Notes: generated by a model from the sequence alone, not told the origin. A DNA stretch of 64,000 nt from CAZYIW01 sp964647705 (GCA_964647705.1 CAZYIW010000001.1:1-64000), one strand, 5' to 3'. Counted from the first letter of the stretch, positions 34,218-43,596 are shown. Numbers and translations are program-made.

Positions 34218-35471
34218 TTATTTATAAACCGGATGTTTGGCACACAAATCTGCCACTTTGTCTTTAACCCCATTAATCACAGACTGGTTGTCTAAATCGT
34301 CACAGATATCACACATCCACGATGCTAAATCTTGGCATTCTTTTTCGCCAAAACCACGTGTGGTTACCGCCGGTGTTCCAACACGGATACCACTGGTAAT
34401 AAAAGGTGATTGTGGATCATTCGGCACAGCATTCATATTAACAGTAATGTGTGCACTCCCCAACGCTGCATCTACAGCTTTACCAGTTAAACCTTGATCG
34501 ATAAAACTCACCAAGAATAAGTGATCATCTGTCCCGCCTGAAACCACATCATAACCTCGCTCGATAAAGATATTTGCCATGGCTTGTGCATTGGTTTTTA
34601 CTTGTTTTTGATAAGATTTATAATCATCACTCATGGCCTCTTTAAAGCTCACCGCTTTAGCAGCAATAATATGCATGAGTGGACCACCCTGAATCCCTGG
34701 AAAAATCGCAGAGTTGAGTTTTTTCTCAACATCTTCATTGGCCTTAGCCAGAATTAAACCACCTCTTGGGCCTCGAAGTGTTTTATGCGTCGTTGTGGTA
34801 GTAACATCTGCAATGCCAACTGGTGATGGGTACTCTCCTGCAGCAACAAGTCCTGCAACATGAGCCATATCAACCAATAAATAGGCACCGACATCATCAG
34901 CAATGTCTCTAAATCTTTGCCAATCTACCACACGCGAATAGGCTGAAAAGCCTGCAATAATCATCTTTGGTTTATGCTCTTTGGCTAAGCGTTCTACCTC
35001 ATCATAATCAATCTCTCCAGTCTGAGCATTCAAACCATACTGAATGGCATTGAAATTTTTTCCTGAAAAAGAAGGTGCTGCGCCATGAGTTAGGTGCCCG
35101 CCATGTGCAAGACTCATACCTAACACTGTATCACCAGGGGTTAATAATGCTTGATAAACCGCTGCGTTGGCTTGTGAACCCGAATGCGGCTGTACATTAG
35201 CATAATCTGCACCGAAGAGTTCTTTTGCCCTATCAATGGCCAATTGCTCCGCCACATCAACGTGTTCACAACCACCGTAATAACGTTTATTGGGATAGCC
35301 TTCAGCGTATTTATTAGTGAGTTGAGAACCTTGCGCCTCCATGACTGCAGGTGAGGTGTAATTCTCACTGGCAATGAGTTCAATATGTTCTTCTTGGCGC
35401 GTCTCTTCCGCATGAATAGCATTGGCAATATCAGGATCAACAACGGCTAATTTTTGTGATTTTTCAAACAT
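34218..35471 (-). CDS. glyA: Serine hydroxymethyltransferase GlyA
   Basis: PLP enzyme interconverting serine and glycine and loading tetrahydrofolate with one-carbon units. It has 417 residues with the PLP lysine in TTTTHKTLRGPRGG, YYGGCEHVD and SGTDDHLFLV. It supplies the methylenetetrahydrofolate that ThyA consumes. First gene of glyA-nrdR. Confidence 0.97.
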   Translation of the reverse strand: MFEKSQKLAVVDPDIANAIHAEETRQEEHIELIASENYTSPAVMEAQGSQLTNKYAEGYPNKRYYGGCEHVDVAEQLAIDRAKELFGADYANVQPHSGSQANAAVYQALLTPGDTVLGMSLAHGGHLTHGAAPSFSGKNFNAIQYGLNAQTGEIDYDEVERLAKEHKPKMIIAGFSAYSRVVDWQRFRDIADDVGAYLLVDMAHVAGLVAAGEYPSPVGIADVTTTTTHKTLRGPRGGLILAKANEDVEKKLNSAIFPGIQGGPLMHIIAAKAVSFKEAMSDDYKSYQKQVKTNAQAMANIFIERGYDVVSGGTDDHLFLVSFIDQGLTGKAVDAALGSAHITVNMNAVPNDPQSPFITSGIRVGTPAVTTRGFGEKECQDLASWMCDICDDLDNQSVINGVKDKVADLCAKHPVYK

Positions 35472-35553
35472 AATTTTCCTTGCTAAAGATTAAAACTAAG
35501 ATAGGTATAAAAGATAAAATAAATAATAATTTTATATGATTTTTGGAGTTGTT

Positions 35554-36105
35554 ATGGGTCAGTTATGTATACCCCTCGCCAATGGTTTTGAGGAAATTGA
35601 AGCCATCTGTATTATCGACATTTGTCGACGTGGAGATATTGACGTAATTACTGCTGGTGTGGATGCAATAAATGTAATAGGTGCTCATGACATTGAAATT
35701 GTTTGTGACTGTTTAATTGGTCAGATCGATGTGCAGAATCTGGATATGATTGTTCTACCCGGTGGCTGGGGTGGTACTGAAGTATTAGCTAGTAATCAAA
35801 AAGTACAAACTCTGCTTAAACAAATGAAAGAAAACGAAAAACATATTGGCGCTATTTGCGCTGCACCTTATGCGCTCAATAGTGCTGGTGTTTTGAGCGA
35901 TAATTTCACCTGCTATCCTTCGATTGAGCAAAAAATTCGCACTCAAGGTTATCACCCTAATCAAGCAACTGTTACCGACGGAAAAGTCATGACATCACAA
36001 GGTGTGGGCACTGCTATTTGCTTTGCGTTAGAGATTGTCAAAACCTTGAAAGGAGAGCAGGTTTATCAAACACTCAAATCACAAGTTTTGGCAAATTGTG
36101 AGTAA
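35554..36105 (+). CDS. DJ-1/PfpI family protein (YajL-like)
   Basis: A 183-residue DJ-1 superfamily protein with Glu13 in NGFEEIEA and the nucleophile elbow cysteine Cys102 in GAICAAPYAL. Members act as glyoxalases, deglycase-like enzymes or oxidative stress chaperones; the exact activity is not shown. I set the start at 35554 because GGAG lies five bases upstream and the family begins at this Met; the ATG at 35536 has no such site. It is followed by a strong terminator. Confidence 0.88.
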   Translation: MGQLCIPLANGFEEIEAICIIDICRRGDIDVITAGVDAINVIGAHDIEIVCDCLIGQIDVQNLDMIVLPGGWGGTEVLASNQKVQTLLKQMKENEKHIGAICAAPYALNSAGVLSDNFTCYPSIEQKIRTQGYHPNQATVTDGKVMTSQGVGTAICFALEIVKTLKGEQVYQTLKSQVLANCE

Positions 36106-36178
36106 CTAACTTAGTAAAACTTTTTCTAGGCTAAGTGCCCTTGTTAGCTATCTTATTTATAAATTTTTTTTAGAATAA

Positions 36179-36207
36179 AAAAAGCTGCAAATAAATTGCA
36201 GCTTTTT
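36179..36207. terminator. Bidirectional intrinsic terminator
   Basis: AAAAAGCTGCAA (36179-36190), loop ATAAA, TTGCAGCTTTTT (36196-36207): perfect 12-base stem with U tract on each strand. It ends the DJ-1 gene on the plus strand and the 54-residue gene on the minus strand (27 bases past its stop). Confidence 0.9.
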
Positions 36208-36234
36208 ATAGAATCTTAACCAGTAAGAAATTTG

Positions 36235-36399
36235 TTAAGGTTTTTGTGGAGCTTGATATTCAGCTTCTTTTTGCTTGTCGTCATAAGTAGTTTCATAACC
36301 AACAAAACCTGTTTTTGTTGCTTTCATTTGACGAGTTGTTACGCCACCTTGATTGTGACGACCTTCTGGAACTTCAGGTCTTTTCTTTGCTTCACTCAT
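36235..36399 (-). CDS. Small hydrophilic protein of 54 residues, unknown function
   Basis: Start codon ATG at 36399 follows an AGGAG ribosome site with good spacing, and the frame runs 54 codons to TAA at 36235, just before a strong terminator. The protein begins MSEAKKRPEVPEGRHNQGG, then TTRQMKATKTGFVGYETTYDD, and ends QAPQKP. It is rich in Lys, Glu, Gln and Pro, has no cysteine and no hydrophobic segment, so it is likely cytosolic and perhaps disordered. A monocistronic unit with a canonical site and terminator is strong evidence that it is real despite its size. No family recognised. Confidence 0.75.
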   Translation of the reverse strand: MSEAKKRPEVPEGRHNQGGVTTRQMKATKTGFVGYETTYDDKQKEAEYQAPQKP

Positions 36400-36568
36400 G
36401 TTAATCTCCTATTTAATTCTTGATATCAGTTGTAATCATTTACATCTAAAATATCTTGGTTTACTATTTTTGGAAATGCAAATTATACCGATAATTTCAA
36501 ATCACAACAGTATCAATATTTTATTAATTTATTAACTGATAATATTCCATCAAATCCAACAAACCATT

Positions 36569-37348
36569 ATGCATATACAAACACTTATTCAACTCGTCAA
36601 AGATACTGCAAAACAAGAATTGTTGCCCCGCTTTGAAAATGTAACCAAATCATACAAATCCGATGGCAGTATCATTACTGAGGCTGACATAGCTGTGCAA
36701 TCTACACTCCAGAAACAGTTGCGAGAAAACTACCCTAAAATTGATTTTCTTGCAGAAGAAATGCACACCCAAGAGCAACTCAATGCCCTTAATAATGCCA
36801 ATGGTGTGTGGGTATTAGATCCTATTGATGGTACCAGTAACTTTTCTCATGGTCTTCCCTATTATGCAATCTCACTGGCACTTATTCGTAATGGCGAAGT
36901 GATGTTGGGCATTGTCTATGACCCTGAACGTGATGAATGCTTCTATGCTGAGAAAAATCAAGGTGCATTTTTAAATGGCAGAAAACTTAATGCAACAGAT
37001 TATGATACAAAACTTGAAAACGCGATTATAGGAGTCGATTTCAAACGCCTACCACAAGAGATGGCTGCAAAAATTGCCAGTAGTCCACCCTACGCTTCTC
37101 AACGTAGTTTGGGTTCTATTGCACTGGATTGGTGTTGGGTTGCATCGGGTCGTATTCAAGCCTATCTACACGGTAAGCACAACCTTTGGGACTATGCTGC
37201 CTGTTGGCTCATTTTAGAAGAAGCCGGTGGTGTTTCTCAAACCATGGATAATAAAAGCGTTTTTACCCCAACTATGGAGGCTAAATTTGCAGCTGTAGCG
37301 GTTACTGAATCGTTAATGAACGATTGGATTAATGCGATAAAAAGTTAA
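36569..37348 (+). CDS. suhB: Inositol-1-monophosphatase family protein SuhB
   Basis: Mg-dependent phosphatase family; in E. coli SuhB also joins the rRNA antitermination complex. It has 259 residues with metal-binding EEMHTQ (Glu), DPIDGTSNF and WDYAACWLILEEAGG. It overlaps the convergent sdaA stop by four bases. Whether its main role is phosphatase or antitermination cannot be told from sequence. Confidence 0.9.
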   Translation: MHIQTLIQLVKDTAKQELLPRFENVTKSYKSDGSIITEADIAVQSTLQKQLRENYPKIDFLAEEMHTQEQLNALNNANGVWVLDPIDGTSNFSHGLPYYAISLALIRNGEVMLGIVYDPERDECFYAEKNQGAFLNGRKLNATDYDTKLENAIIGVDFKRLPQEMAAKIASSPPYASQRSLGSIALDWCWVASGRIQAYLHGKHNLWDYAACWLILEEAGGVSQTMDNKSVFTPTMEAKFAAVAVTESLMNDWINAIKS

Positions 37349-38712
37349 CACTCGGTTAAACTTACAGCCAACCCACCCAATGAAGTTTCTTTATACTTGT
37401 GTGACATTTCTTGACCTGTTTGCTTCATCGCCTCAATACAATTATCTAACGGCATAAAATGACTTCCATCACCATGAATCGCAAGTGATGCTGCTGTGTA
37501 AGCTTTGATTGCACCAAAACCATTACGCTCAATACATGGAACTTGGACCAATCCATTAACAGGATCACAAGTCATCCCTAGATGATGCTCTAATGCAATT
37601 TCTGCAGCATTTTCAATTTGTTTGGCAGTGCCACCCAAAACAGAACATAACCCTGCAGCAGCCATAGCAGCAGCCGATCCAACTTCGCCTTGACAACCAA
37701 CTTCTGCTCCAGATATAGAACTTTTATGCTTAATCAATCCACCAATTGCACTTGCAACCAAAAGAAACTCATAGATTTGTTTTTTTGTCCCATTTTCATG
37801 ATTCACTAAATAATACATTACTGCTGGTATGACACCGGCAGCACCATTGGTAGGAGCCGTAACCACCATATGTCCCGCTGCGTTTTCTTCATTAACGGCC
37901 ATGGCATATGCACATAAATAGTCATTCATATTTATTGCGTTTGTGTCATTTTTTACTTGTCGATATAGATCTTTAGCACGTCTTTGAATGCCAAGTCCGC
38001 CTGGTAACTCACCTTCTGCCTCTAAACCCCTTTCAATACAAGTTTGCATTGACAGCCATATTTCATCCATGCCTTTGTAAAGAGTGCTTTTATCTAAATA
38101 CTCAAGCTCATTAATTTTTTTCATCTGCGCTATTGAAACACCATTACTACTCGCCATATCTAGCATTTCATTGGCTGAAGAAAATGGATATTTGCATAAG
38201 TCCGCAGGCTGCATTTTTAATGGTGCTTGAAGTTGTTTAATCTGTGCAACAGTATTGATAAAGCCCCCGCCAATAGAGAAGTAAGTTTCAGATAACAATG
38301 TATTGCCCTTATCGTTAATTAAATCAAAAATCATGCCATTGGGATGTTCAGGTAGGGGCTTGCCTTTATCAAAAATAATGTCATGATCAGGTACAAATGA
38401 AACCACATGATTGTCGATAACAATACTATCCTTGTTCCATAATTCGTTTGTTAGAGCTGTTATATCTTTGTTGATTAAATCATTGGCAGCGTAACCGTGC
38501 AAACCCAAACAAACTGCACGATCGCTAGCGTGGCCCTCTCCTGTAAAAGCCAAAGAGCCTTTAAATGTGCAGCGAATAAACACAGCTTGTTTAAATAACT
38601 TAGCTTCTATGAGCTTTTTAATAAAATCATTTGCCGCAACCATCGGCCCAAGTGTGTGTGAGCTTGATGGCCCGATACCAACTTTAAACAACTCTAAAAC
38701 ACTGACAAACAT
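37345..38712 (-). CDS. sdaA: L-serine dehydratase (iron-sulfur type)
   Basis: Deaminates L-serine to pyruvate and ammonia using a 4Fe-4S cluster. It has 455 residues: N-terminal beta domain starting SVLELFKVGIGPSSSHT, and a C-terminal alpha domain with the cluster cysteines in LCSVLGG, TCDPVNG and VPCIERNG. It lies 186 bases downstream of kbl on the same strand but behind a likely terminator. Glycine/threonine breakdown by Tdh-Kbl and GlyA would feed serine into it. Confidence 0.95.
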   Translation of the reverse strand: MFVSVLELFKVGIGPSSSHTLGPMVAANDFIKKLIEAKLFKQAVFIRCTFKGSLAFTGEGHASDRAVCLGLHGYAANDLINKDITALTNELWNKDSIVIDNHVVSFVPDHDIIFDKGKPLPEHPNGMIFDLINDKGNTLLSETYFSIGGGFINTVAQIKQLQAPLKMQPADLCKYPFSSANEMLDMASSNGVSIAQMKKINELEYLDKSTLYKGMDEIWLSMQTCIERGLEAEGELPGGLGIQRRAKDLYRQVKNDTNAINMNDYLCAYAMAVNEENAAGHMVVTAPTNGAAGVIPAVMYYLVNHENGTKKQIYEFLLVASAIGGLIKHKSSISGAEVGCQGEVGSAAAMAAAGLCSVLGGTAKQIENAAEIALEHHLGMTCDPVNGLVQVPCIERNGFGAIKAYTAASLAIHGDGSHFMPLDNCIEAMKQTGQEMSHKYKETSLGGLAVSLTEC

Positions 38713-38898
38713 AATAATAATTTCTTATTTTTTAAAAATATGCTAGAAATTAAATAAATACACTCTAGTAATACCAAATAATATCTATTTTTTATGCCAA
38801 AAACGCCAAATTTATGCGTTTTTTACGCCAAAAAGCACTTTTTTTACAGTTTTTGAGTAAATTTTGCTAAAAATTTACATTTTTTAAGAATGTATCAA
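38713..38898. other. AT-rich intergenic region between kbl and sdaA
   Basis: This 186-base region contains two hairpins, GTAAATTTT-GCTA-AAAATTTAC at 38857-38878 and AAAAACGC-GCGTTTTT at 38799-38823, and repeats of a GCC-AAAA motif (38796-38833). No glycine riboswitch core is seen. The sdaA promoter should lie in its sdaA-proximal half, but I cannot place it with confidence. Confidence 0.5.
38799..38823 (-). terminator. Candidate intrinsic terminator after tdh-kbl
   Basis: AAAAACGC (38799-38806) pairs with GCGTTTTT (38816-38823) around a nine-base loop, giving a U run on the minus-strand side. It lies about 75 bases past the kbl stop. AT-rich stem, so only moderate confidence. Confidence 0.45.
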
Positions 38899-40098
38899 TT
38901 AAGCAGATAATTCTTGATAAGTCTTGGCAAAGGCATCAATGGCTTTGTCTAGGTCCTCTTGGGTATGGGCTGCAGAGATTTGTGTGCGGATTCTCGCCTT
39001 TCCCTTCGGCACTACTGGGAAGAAAAATCCAATGGCATAAATGCCTTTTTCTAAGAGTTTTTTACTCATCTCTTGTGCTAGATTTGCATCCCCTAACATT
39101 ACCGGCACAATGGGATGATCGCCATCGTCAACCTCAAATCCGGCATTTTGCATGCCTTTTCTAAAGTATTGGGTATTTGATTCCAAACGATCGCGCAGAT
39201 CGGTGGAGTTTGAAAGCATTTCTAGGACTTTAAGAGTCGCTGCACAAATTGATGGTGCCAATGTGTTTGAAAATAAATATGGACGGGATCTTTGGCGCAA
39301 CATATCCACAATCTCTTTGCGTGCTGAGGTATAACCACCTGAAGCGCCACCAAGTGCCTTACCAAAAGTACCCGTGATGATATCAACACGATCCATCACA
39401 TTACAATACTCATGCACACCACGGCCAGTCTTTCCCATAAAGCCTACCGCATGACAATCGTCATGATGCACCATCGCATCAAATTCATCAGCCAGATCAC
39501 AAATCTTATCAAGTTGTGCGACAGTGCCGTCCATAGAAAAAACGCCATCTGTGGTGATTAATATGCGTCTTGCACCACCGGCCTTAGCTTCACTTAGCTT
39601 GGCTCTAAGATCTTGCATATCATTATTTTTATAACGATAGCGTGCAGCCTTACACAGTCTTACACCATCAATAATAGAGGCATGATTAAGCTCATCTGAT
39701 ATGACTGCATCTTCAGCTGTTAAAATGGTTTCAAACAGTCCAGTATTGGCATCAAAACAAGCGGCATAAAGTATGGTATCTTCCATGCCAAGAAATTCAC
39801 TGACTTTATTTTCTAATGTTTTATGAATTGATTGTGTGCCACAGATAAAGCGTACTGATGAAAGCCCAAAACCCCATTGGTGAAAGCTATCTTTAGCGGC
39901 TTGAATAATCTTTGGATTATTCGCCAATCCCAAATAATTGTTCGCACACATATTGATGACTTCTGAGCCATCTTCAAGAGTAATGTCATTTTTTTGCTCT
40001 GAGGCAATTACACGCTCAGTTTTCCAAAGACCGGCTTGTTTAATTTCTTCTAAATCCTTTTGAATGCTATCTCTTGCGCTTTTAAAACTCATAATCAA
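38899..40098 (-). CDS. kbl: 2-Amino-3-ketobutyrate CoA ligase (glycine C-acetyltransferase)
   Basis: PLP enzyme splitting 2-amino-3-ketobutyrate with CoA into glycine and acetyl-CoA. It has 399 residues (two possible ATG, Met1 or Met3) with PLP lysine in TGTFGKALGGASGGY and DDCHAVGFMGKTGRG. It is paired with tdh, seven bases downstream of it, forming the threonine dehydrogenase pathway. Confidence 0.97.
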   Translation of the reverse strand: MIMSFKSARDSIQKDLEEIKQAGLWKTERVIASEQKNDITLEDGSEVINMCANNYLGLANNPKIIQAAKDSFHQWGFGLSSVRFICGTQSIHKTLENKVSEFLGMEDTILYAACFDANTGLFETILTAEDAVISDELNHASIIDGVRLCKAARYRYKNNDMQDLRAKLSEAKAGGARRILITTDGVFSMDGTVAQLDKICDLADEFDAMVHHDDCHAVGFMGKTGRGVHEYCNVMDRVDIITGTFGKALGGASGGYTSARKEIVDMLRQRSRPYLFSNTLAPSICAATLKVLEMLSNSTDLRDRLESNTQYFRKGMQNAGFEVDDGDHPIVPVMLGDANLAQEMSKKLLEKGIYAIGFFFPVVPKGKARIRTQISAAHTQEDLDKAIDAFAKTYQELSA

Positions 40099-40105
40099 TC
40101 CTTAA

Positions 40106-41140
40106 TTAGTCTTCCCAATTTAAAATGACTTTACCTGAATGACCCGATCGCATTACATCGAAGCCTTTTTGAAAATCAGTGTAGTGAAAACGATGGGTAA
40201 TAATATCTTCCAATGGTAATCCACTTTGCACCATCATTGAGCCTTTATACCAAGTCTCAAAAATTTCACGCCCGTAAATACCTTTGATGGTCAGACCTTT
40301 AAATACTACTTGATCCCAATCAATACCTGAGCCCGAAGGCATAATAGCCAACATGGCAATATTGCCGCCGTTAATCATAAGATCAAGCATGTCACTAAAA
40401 GCATGTGGTGAGCCAGACATTTCTAACCCCACATCAAAACCTTCAAAAATACCAATTTCATGCATGAATTCTCGAGTGATTGACTCTTTACTGACATTAA
40501 CTGGGATGACTTGAGGTGCCACTTTTTTTGCCAAATCTAGGCGGTATTGATTAATATCAGTAATCACTATATTACGTGCACCCGCATGGGTTGCCACCAT
40601 TGCCGCCATCACGCCAATAGGGCCAGCGCCTGTAATTAAAACATCCTCACCCACCATATTAAAAGACAGTGCGGTATGCACCGCATTGCCATAAGGGTCA
40701 AAGCAGGCCAGTAGATCGGTGGAAATCTCACGCGAAGGTTTGAATACATTGACAGCAGGTATTGATAAATACTCAGCGAAACAACCAGTGCGATTAACAC
40801 CAATGCCAATGGTATTTGGGCAAAGGTGCTTACGCCCTGCTAGGCAGTTTCGACATCGACCACAAGTAATATGCCCTTCGCCGGAAACAATATCGCCTAA
40901 CTTGAGATCGGTAACATTAGAACCAAGTTCAACAATCTCTCCTGCAAACTCATGGCCTGTGGTCATTGGCACAGGAATGGTTTTTTGAGCCCATTTGTCC
41001 CAATTATAGATATGAACATCAGTGCCACAAATGGCGGTTTTTTTAATTTTGACCAAAACATCGTTATTCCCCACCTCGGGCATATCAACATCTTCAAGCC
41101 AAATTCCCTCTTTTGCAAATTTTTTAACCAGTGCTTTCAT
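40106..41140 (-). CDS. tdh: L-threonine 3-dehydrogenase
   Basis: Zinc alcohol-dehydrogenase family enzyme oxidising threonine to 2-amino-3-ketobutyrate. It has 344 residues: catalytic zinc site CGTDVHIYNWDKW, structural zinc cysteines CGRCRNCLAGRKHLC, Rossmann GAGPIGVMAAMVA. I set the start at 41140 (MKALVKK); the open frame runs 16 codons further but only by reading antisense-free sequence inside the tRNA-Pro gene. E. coli Tdh has 341 residues. Confidence 0.97.
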   Translation of the reverse strand: MKALVKKFAKEGIWLEDVDMPEVGNNDVLVKIKKTAICGTDVHIYNWDKWAQKTIPVPMTTGHEFAGEIVELGSNVTDLKLGDIVSGEGHITCGRCRNCLAGRKHLCPNTIGIGVNRTGCFAEYLSIPAVNVFKPSREISTDLLACFDPYGNAVHTALSFNMVGEDVLITGAGPIGVMAAMVATHAGARNIVITDINQYRLDLAKKVAPQVIPVNVSKESITREFMHEIGIFEGFDVGLEMSGSPHAFSDMLDLMINGGNIAMLAIMPSGSGIDWDQVVFKGLTIKGIYGREIFETWYKGSMMVQSGLPLEDIITHRFHYTDFQKGFDVMRSGHSGKVILNWED

Positions 41141-41151
41141 TATTGTAATAT

Positions 41152-41228
41152 TGGTCGGGACGACAGGATTTGAACCTGTGACCACCACACCCCCAGTGTG
41201 ATGCGCTACCAGACTGCGCTACGCCCCG
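41152..41228 (-). tRNA. tRNA-Pro (anticodon GGG)
   Basis: A 77-base tRNA with encoded CCA. Acceptor CGGGGCG pairs with CGTCCCG, D arm TAGCGCAGTCTGGTAGCGCA, and the anticodon stem TCACA/TGTGG around loop CTGGGGG gives GGG. It lies immediately upstream of tdh on the same strand. Confidence 0.94.
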
Positions 41229-41304
41229 ATTAACGTTATTAAAAAAACACATTATACGGCAGTATTTATTTTCTGATTCAAAGATAACTTAAGCTCTGTA
41301 TGAA

Positions 41305-42060
41305 CTACTGTTTTGCCTTCTCAGAGCAGACCAAACATTGCGTATCTTTATTGATAGTGATTTTTCGAAAAGACAAATCCAGAGCATCGATTACCATCAG
41401 TTGCCCGTCTAGTTGCCCTGGCATATTTAAAATTACTTTGATAGCCTGCAAGGCTTGCAAGCTACCCATTAGCCCAGCCACAGGCGCTAAAATACCATTT
41501 TCTGTACAATTGTTATCGTCTCTACCTTGAGAAGAATACAAACATTGGTAACAAGGTTGGTTGCTATCAAAGCCTTTAAAAACCGATAATTGCCCCTCAA
41601 AACGAATCACCGCAGCCGACACTAACGGTTTTTTTTGCCTGACACAAGCTTTGTTGACGATAAAACGTGTATTAAAGTTATCTGTTCCATCTAGAATCAC
41701 ATCCGCTTTTTGAATCCATTGATCAATGTTTTTATTGGTTAGCTTGTCATCTATTACACTCACCTCTACATCGGGATTAATAGCATGAATTTTTTCCTTG
41801 GCAGAATCAACTTTAAGCCTACCGATATCCTTATTATGGTGAATGATTTGTCGTTGTAGGTTGGACAATTCAACTTGATCAAAATCGGCAATGATGATGT
41901 GCCCTATCCCACTGGCAGCCAAATACAATGCACTTGCAGAGCCTAAACCACCGGCACCAACAAGCAAAACCGTTGCATCCAGTAGCTTTTCTTGCCCCTC
42001 TACATCAATATGAGGCAGCATAATTTGTCTTGAGTATCTTAATAAATCTTGATCATTCAT
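41305..42060 (-). CDS. moeB: MoeB/ThiF-family adenylyltransferase (HesA/MoeB/ThiF)
   Basis: E1-like enzyme that adenylates the C-terminal glycine of sulfur carriers MoaD or ThiS. It has 251 residues: ATP-binding GAGGLGSASALYLA, QRQIIHHNKDIG, active cysteine region NNCTENGILAP, and zinc cysteine pairs CYQC and CLVC. No rhodanese domain. MoeB versus ThiF cannot be separated by sequence alone; no moa or thi partner is adjacent. Its start overlaps the msrA stop by eight bases. Confidence 0.87.
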   Translation of the reverse strand: MNDQDLLRYSRQIMLPHIDVEGQEKLLDATVLLVGAGGLGSASALYLAASGIGHIIIADFDQVELSNLQRQIIHHNKDIGRLKVDSAKEKIHAINPDVEVSVIDDKLTNKNIDQWIQKADVILDGTDNFNTRFIVNKACVRQKKPLVSAAVIRFEGQLSVFKGFDSNQPCYQCLYSSQGRDDNNCTENGILAPVAGLMGSLQALQAIKVILNMPGQLDGQLMVIDALDLSFRKITINKDTQCLVCSEKAKQ

Positions 42061-42544
42061 TAAAGTATTTTTTCAACTTTGGTGTAATTATCATTTGGCA
42101 ATAAGGCTGATATTGATTTTGATTGTAATAGTTTTGGTGGTAGTTTTCAGCAGCATAGAATTGATCTAATTCACTAACCTCAGTCACCACATTATCACCT
42201 AATGTATTAATCATATCTATAGTTTGATTTTTTTGTTCATTATTAATATAAAAAACTGCAGAGCGATATTGTGTACCTTTATCATTACCTTGACGATTAA
42301 GCGTTGTTGGATCATGCGTGGCAAAAAACACTTTGAGTAAATCGTTAAATTTGACTTGATGCTCATCAAACTCAATTTTAACCACTTCAGCGTGTCCAGT
42401 CACACCCGAGCAAATATCTTCATAAGTTGGATTTTTAGTTGTGCCGTTACAATATCCAGACTCCGCACTTAAGACACCACTGACTCTTTGAAAGACTGCC
42501 TCAACGCACCAAAAACATCCGCCGGCAAAATAAGCTGTTTGCAT
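42053..42544 (-). CDS. msrA: Peptide methionine (S)-S-oxide reductase MsrA
   Basis: Stand-alone MsrA of 163 residues, with catalytic GCFWC (Cys12), NPTYEDICSGVTGHAEVVK and HDPTTLNRQGND. The extra cysteine right after the GCFW motif makes GCFWCVE, typical of one MsrA branch. It is a second methionine sulfoxide reductase besides the fusion at 30.5-31.7 kb. Coupled to moeB by overlap. Confidence 0.95.
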   Translation of the reverse strand: MQTAYFAGGCFWCVEAVFQRVSGVLSAESGYCNGTTKNPTYEDICSGVTGHAEVVKIEFDEHQVKFNDLLKVFFATHDPTTLNRQGNDKGTQYRSAVFYINNEQKNQTIDMINTLGDNVVTEVSELDQFYAAENYHQNYYNQNQYQPYCQMIITPKLKKYFNE

Positions 42545-42581
42545 GTATGATTTATCAAATCAAAAAAACATAGTATAGACG

Positions 42582-43298
42582 ATGACAGCCCAAACAATGC
42601 TCGATGAGCTAAAAACCTATGCCAGCTCACAGCGTAAAACAACCAATGAACACTTTTTTAAAACTGGTGAGGGTGAATATTCACAACACGATATATTTAT
42701 TGGGGTGTGTATGCCCGATATTAGAAAAATTGCAAAAAAATATTATCACAATACAGATTTTGATGAAATTTCAAAATTGTTGAATAATAAAATTCACGAA
42801 GTGCGCCATCTTGGTCTGATATTACTGGTTAATAAGTATCAAGCAGGTGATAAAGAAAAGGTATTTAAGTACTATCTAGAGAATACCCACGCTGTTAATA
42901 ATTGGGATTTGGTAGATACTTCAACGCCACAAATACTGGGTGATTATGTCTTCTTGCACCAAGATAAATTAGACGTACTCTATCAATATGCAAAATCTGA
43001 GAATCTATGGCTAAAACGTATGGCAATTGTTGCTACATTTTCATTGATCAAACAATCAGAATTCAACCCAACACTCAACATTGCCAAGGCGCTACTTCAT
43101 GATAAACATGACCTGATTCATAAAGCCGTTGGGTGGATGCTAAGAGAGGTATATAAAAAAAATGCCAATACGGCTGAGCAATTCTTAAAGCAAAACTATG
43201 CACAGTTGCCAAGAACTACATTAAGATATGCAATTGAGCGTATGAATGAACATAAAAGACAAGCATACCTTCGGGGAGATTTCAATGTATCAAATTAG
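42582..43298 (+). CDS. AlkD-like DNA alkylation repair protein
   Basis: A 238-residue HEAT-like alpha-helical DNA glycosylase family protein; characteristic NWDLVDTSTPQILGDYV, LWLKRMAIVATF and DLIHKAVGWMLREVYKK segments match the AlkD family, which excises positively charged alkylpurines. It overlaps the NIF3-like gene by 14 bases and is divergent from msrA. Confidence 0.88.
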   Translation: MTAQTMLDELKTYASSQRKTTNEHFFKTGEGEYSQHDIFIGVCMPDIRKIAKKYYHNTDFDEISKLLNNKIHEVRHLGLILLVNKYQAGDKEKVFKYYLENTHAVNNWDLVDTSTPQILGDYVFLHQDKLDVLYQYAKSENLWLKRMAIVATFSLIKQSEFNPTLNIAKALLHDKHDLIHKAVGWMLREVYKKNANTAEQFLKQNYAQLPRTTLRYAIERMNEHKRQAYLRGDFNVSN

Positions 43299-43596
43299 TT
43301 TTTATGTGCCAGAGAGTGATCTAGAGATTGTAAAAAACGCCATGTTTGACGCTGGTGCGGGACAATTTAATAACTATGAAAATTGTGCTTGGCAAACTAC
43401 CGGTGTTGGTCAGTTCAAACCCATCGGAGATGCCAATCCTACTATTGGCATCTTAGATGAACTTGAGGCGGTTGAAGAATACAAAGTTGAGATGTTGTGT
43501 GCTGAAACAACTATTGAATCGGTCATCAGTGCAATGAAGTTTGCCCACCCCTATGAACAAGTCGCCTACACGGTGGTAAAAATGGAAAATTTGTGA
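43285..43596 (+). CDS. NIF3/YqfO-type CutA-like domain protein
   Basis: A 103-residue protein matching the stand-alone C-terminal (CutA-like) domain of YqfO/NIF3 proteins: starts MYQISFYVPESDLE, has NYENCAW and the conserved HPYEQVAY near the end. Start chosen at 43285 because GGGGAG lies upstream at 43272-43277; the ATG at 43246 is deep in the preceding gene. Function of the family is unknown. It overlaps the next gene by four bases. Confidence 0.83.
   Translation: MYQISFYVPESDLEIVKNAMFDAGAGQFNNYENCAWQTTGVGQFKPIGDANPTIGILDELEAVEEYKVEMLCAETTIESVISAMKFAHPYEQVAYTVVKMENL

Noticed and set aside
38713..38898. Glycine riboswitch upstream of sdaA
   Set aside because: The conserved glycine aptamer core is not present; the region holds AT-rich hairpins only.
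41141..41188. N-terminal extension of Tdh by 16 residues
   Set aside because: The extra codons overlap the 3' end of tRNA-Pro; such open frames across tRNA genes are common artefacts, and the family starts at MKALVKK.
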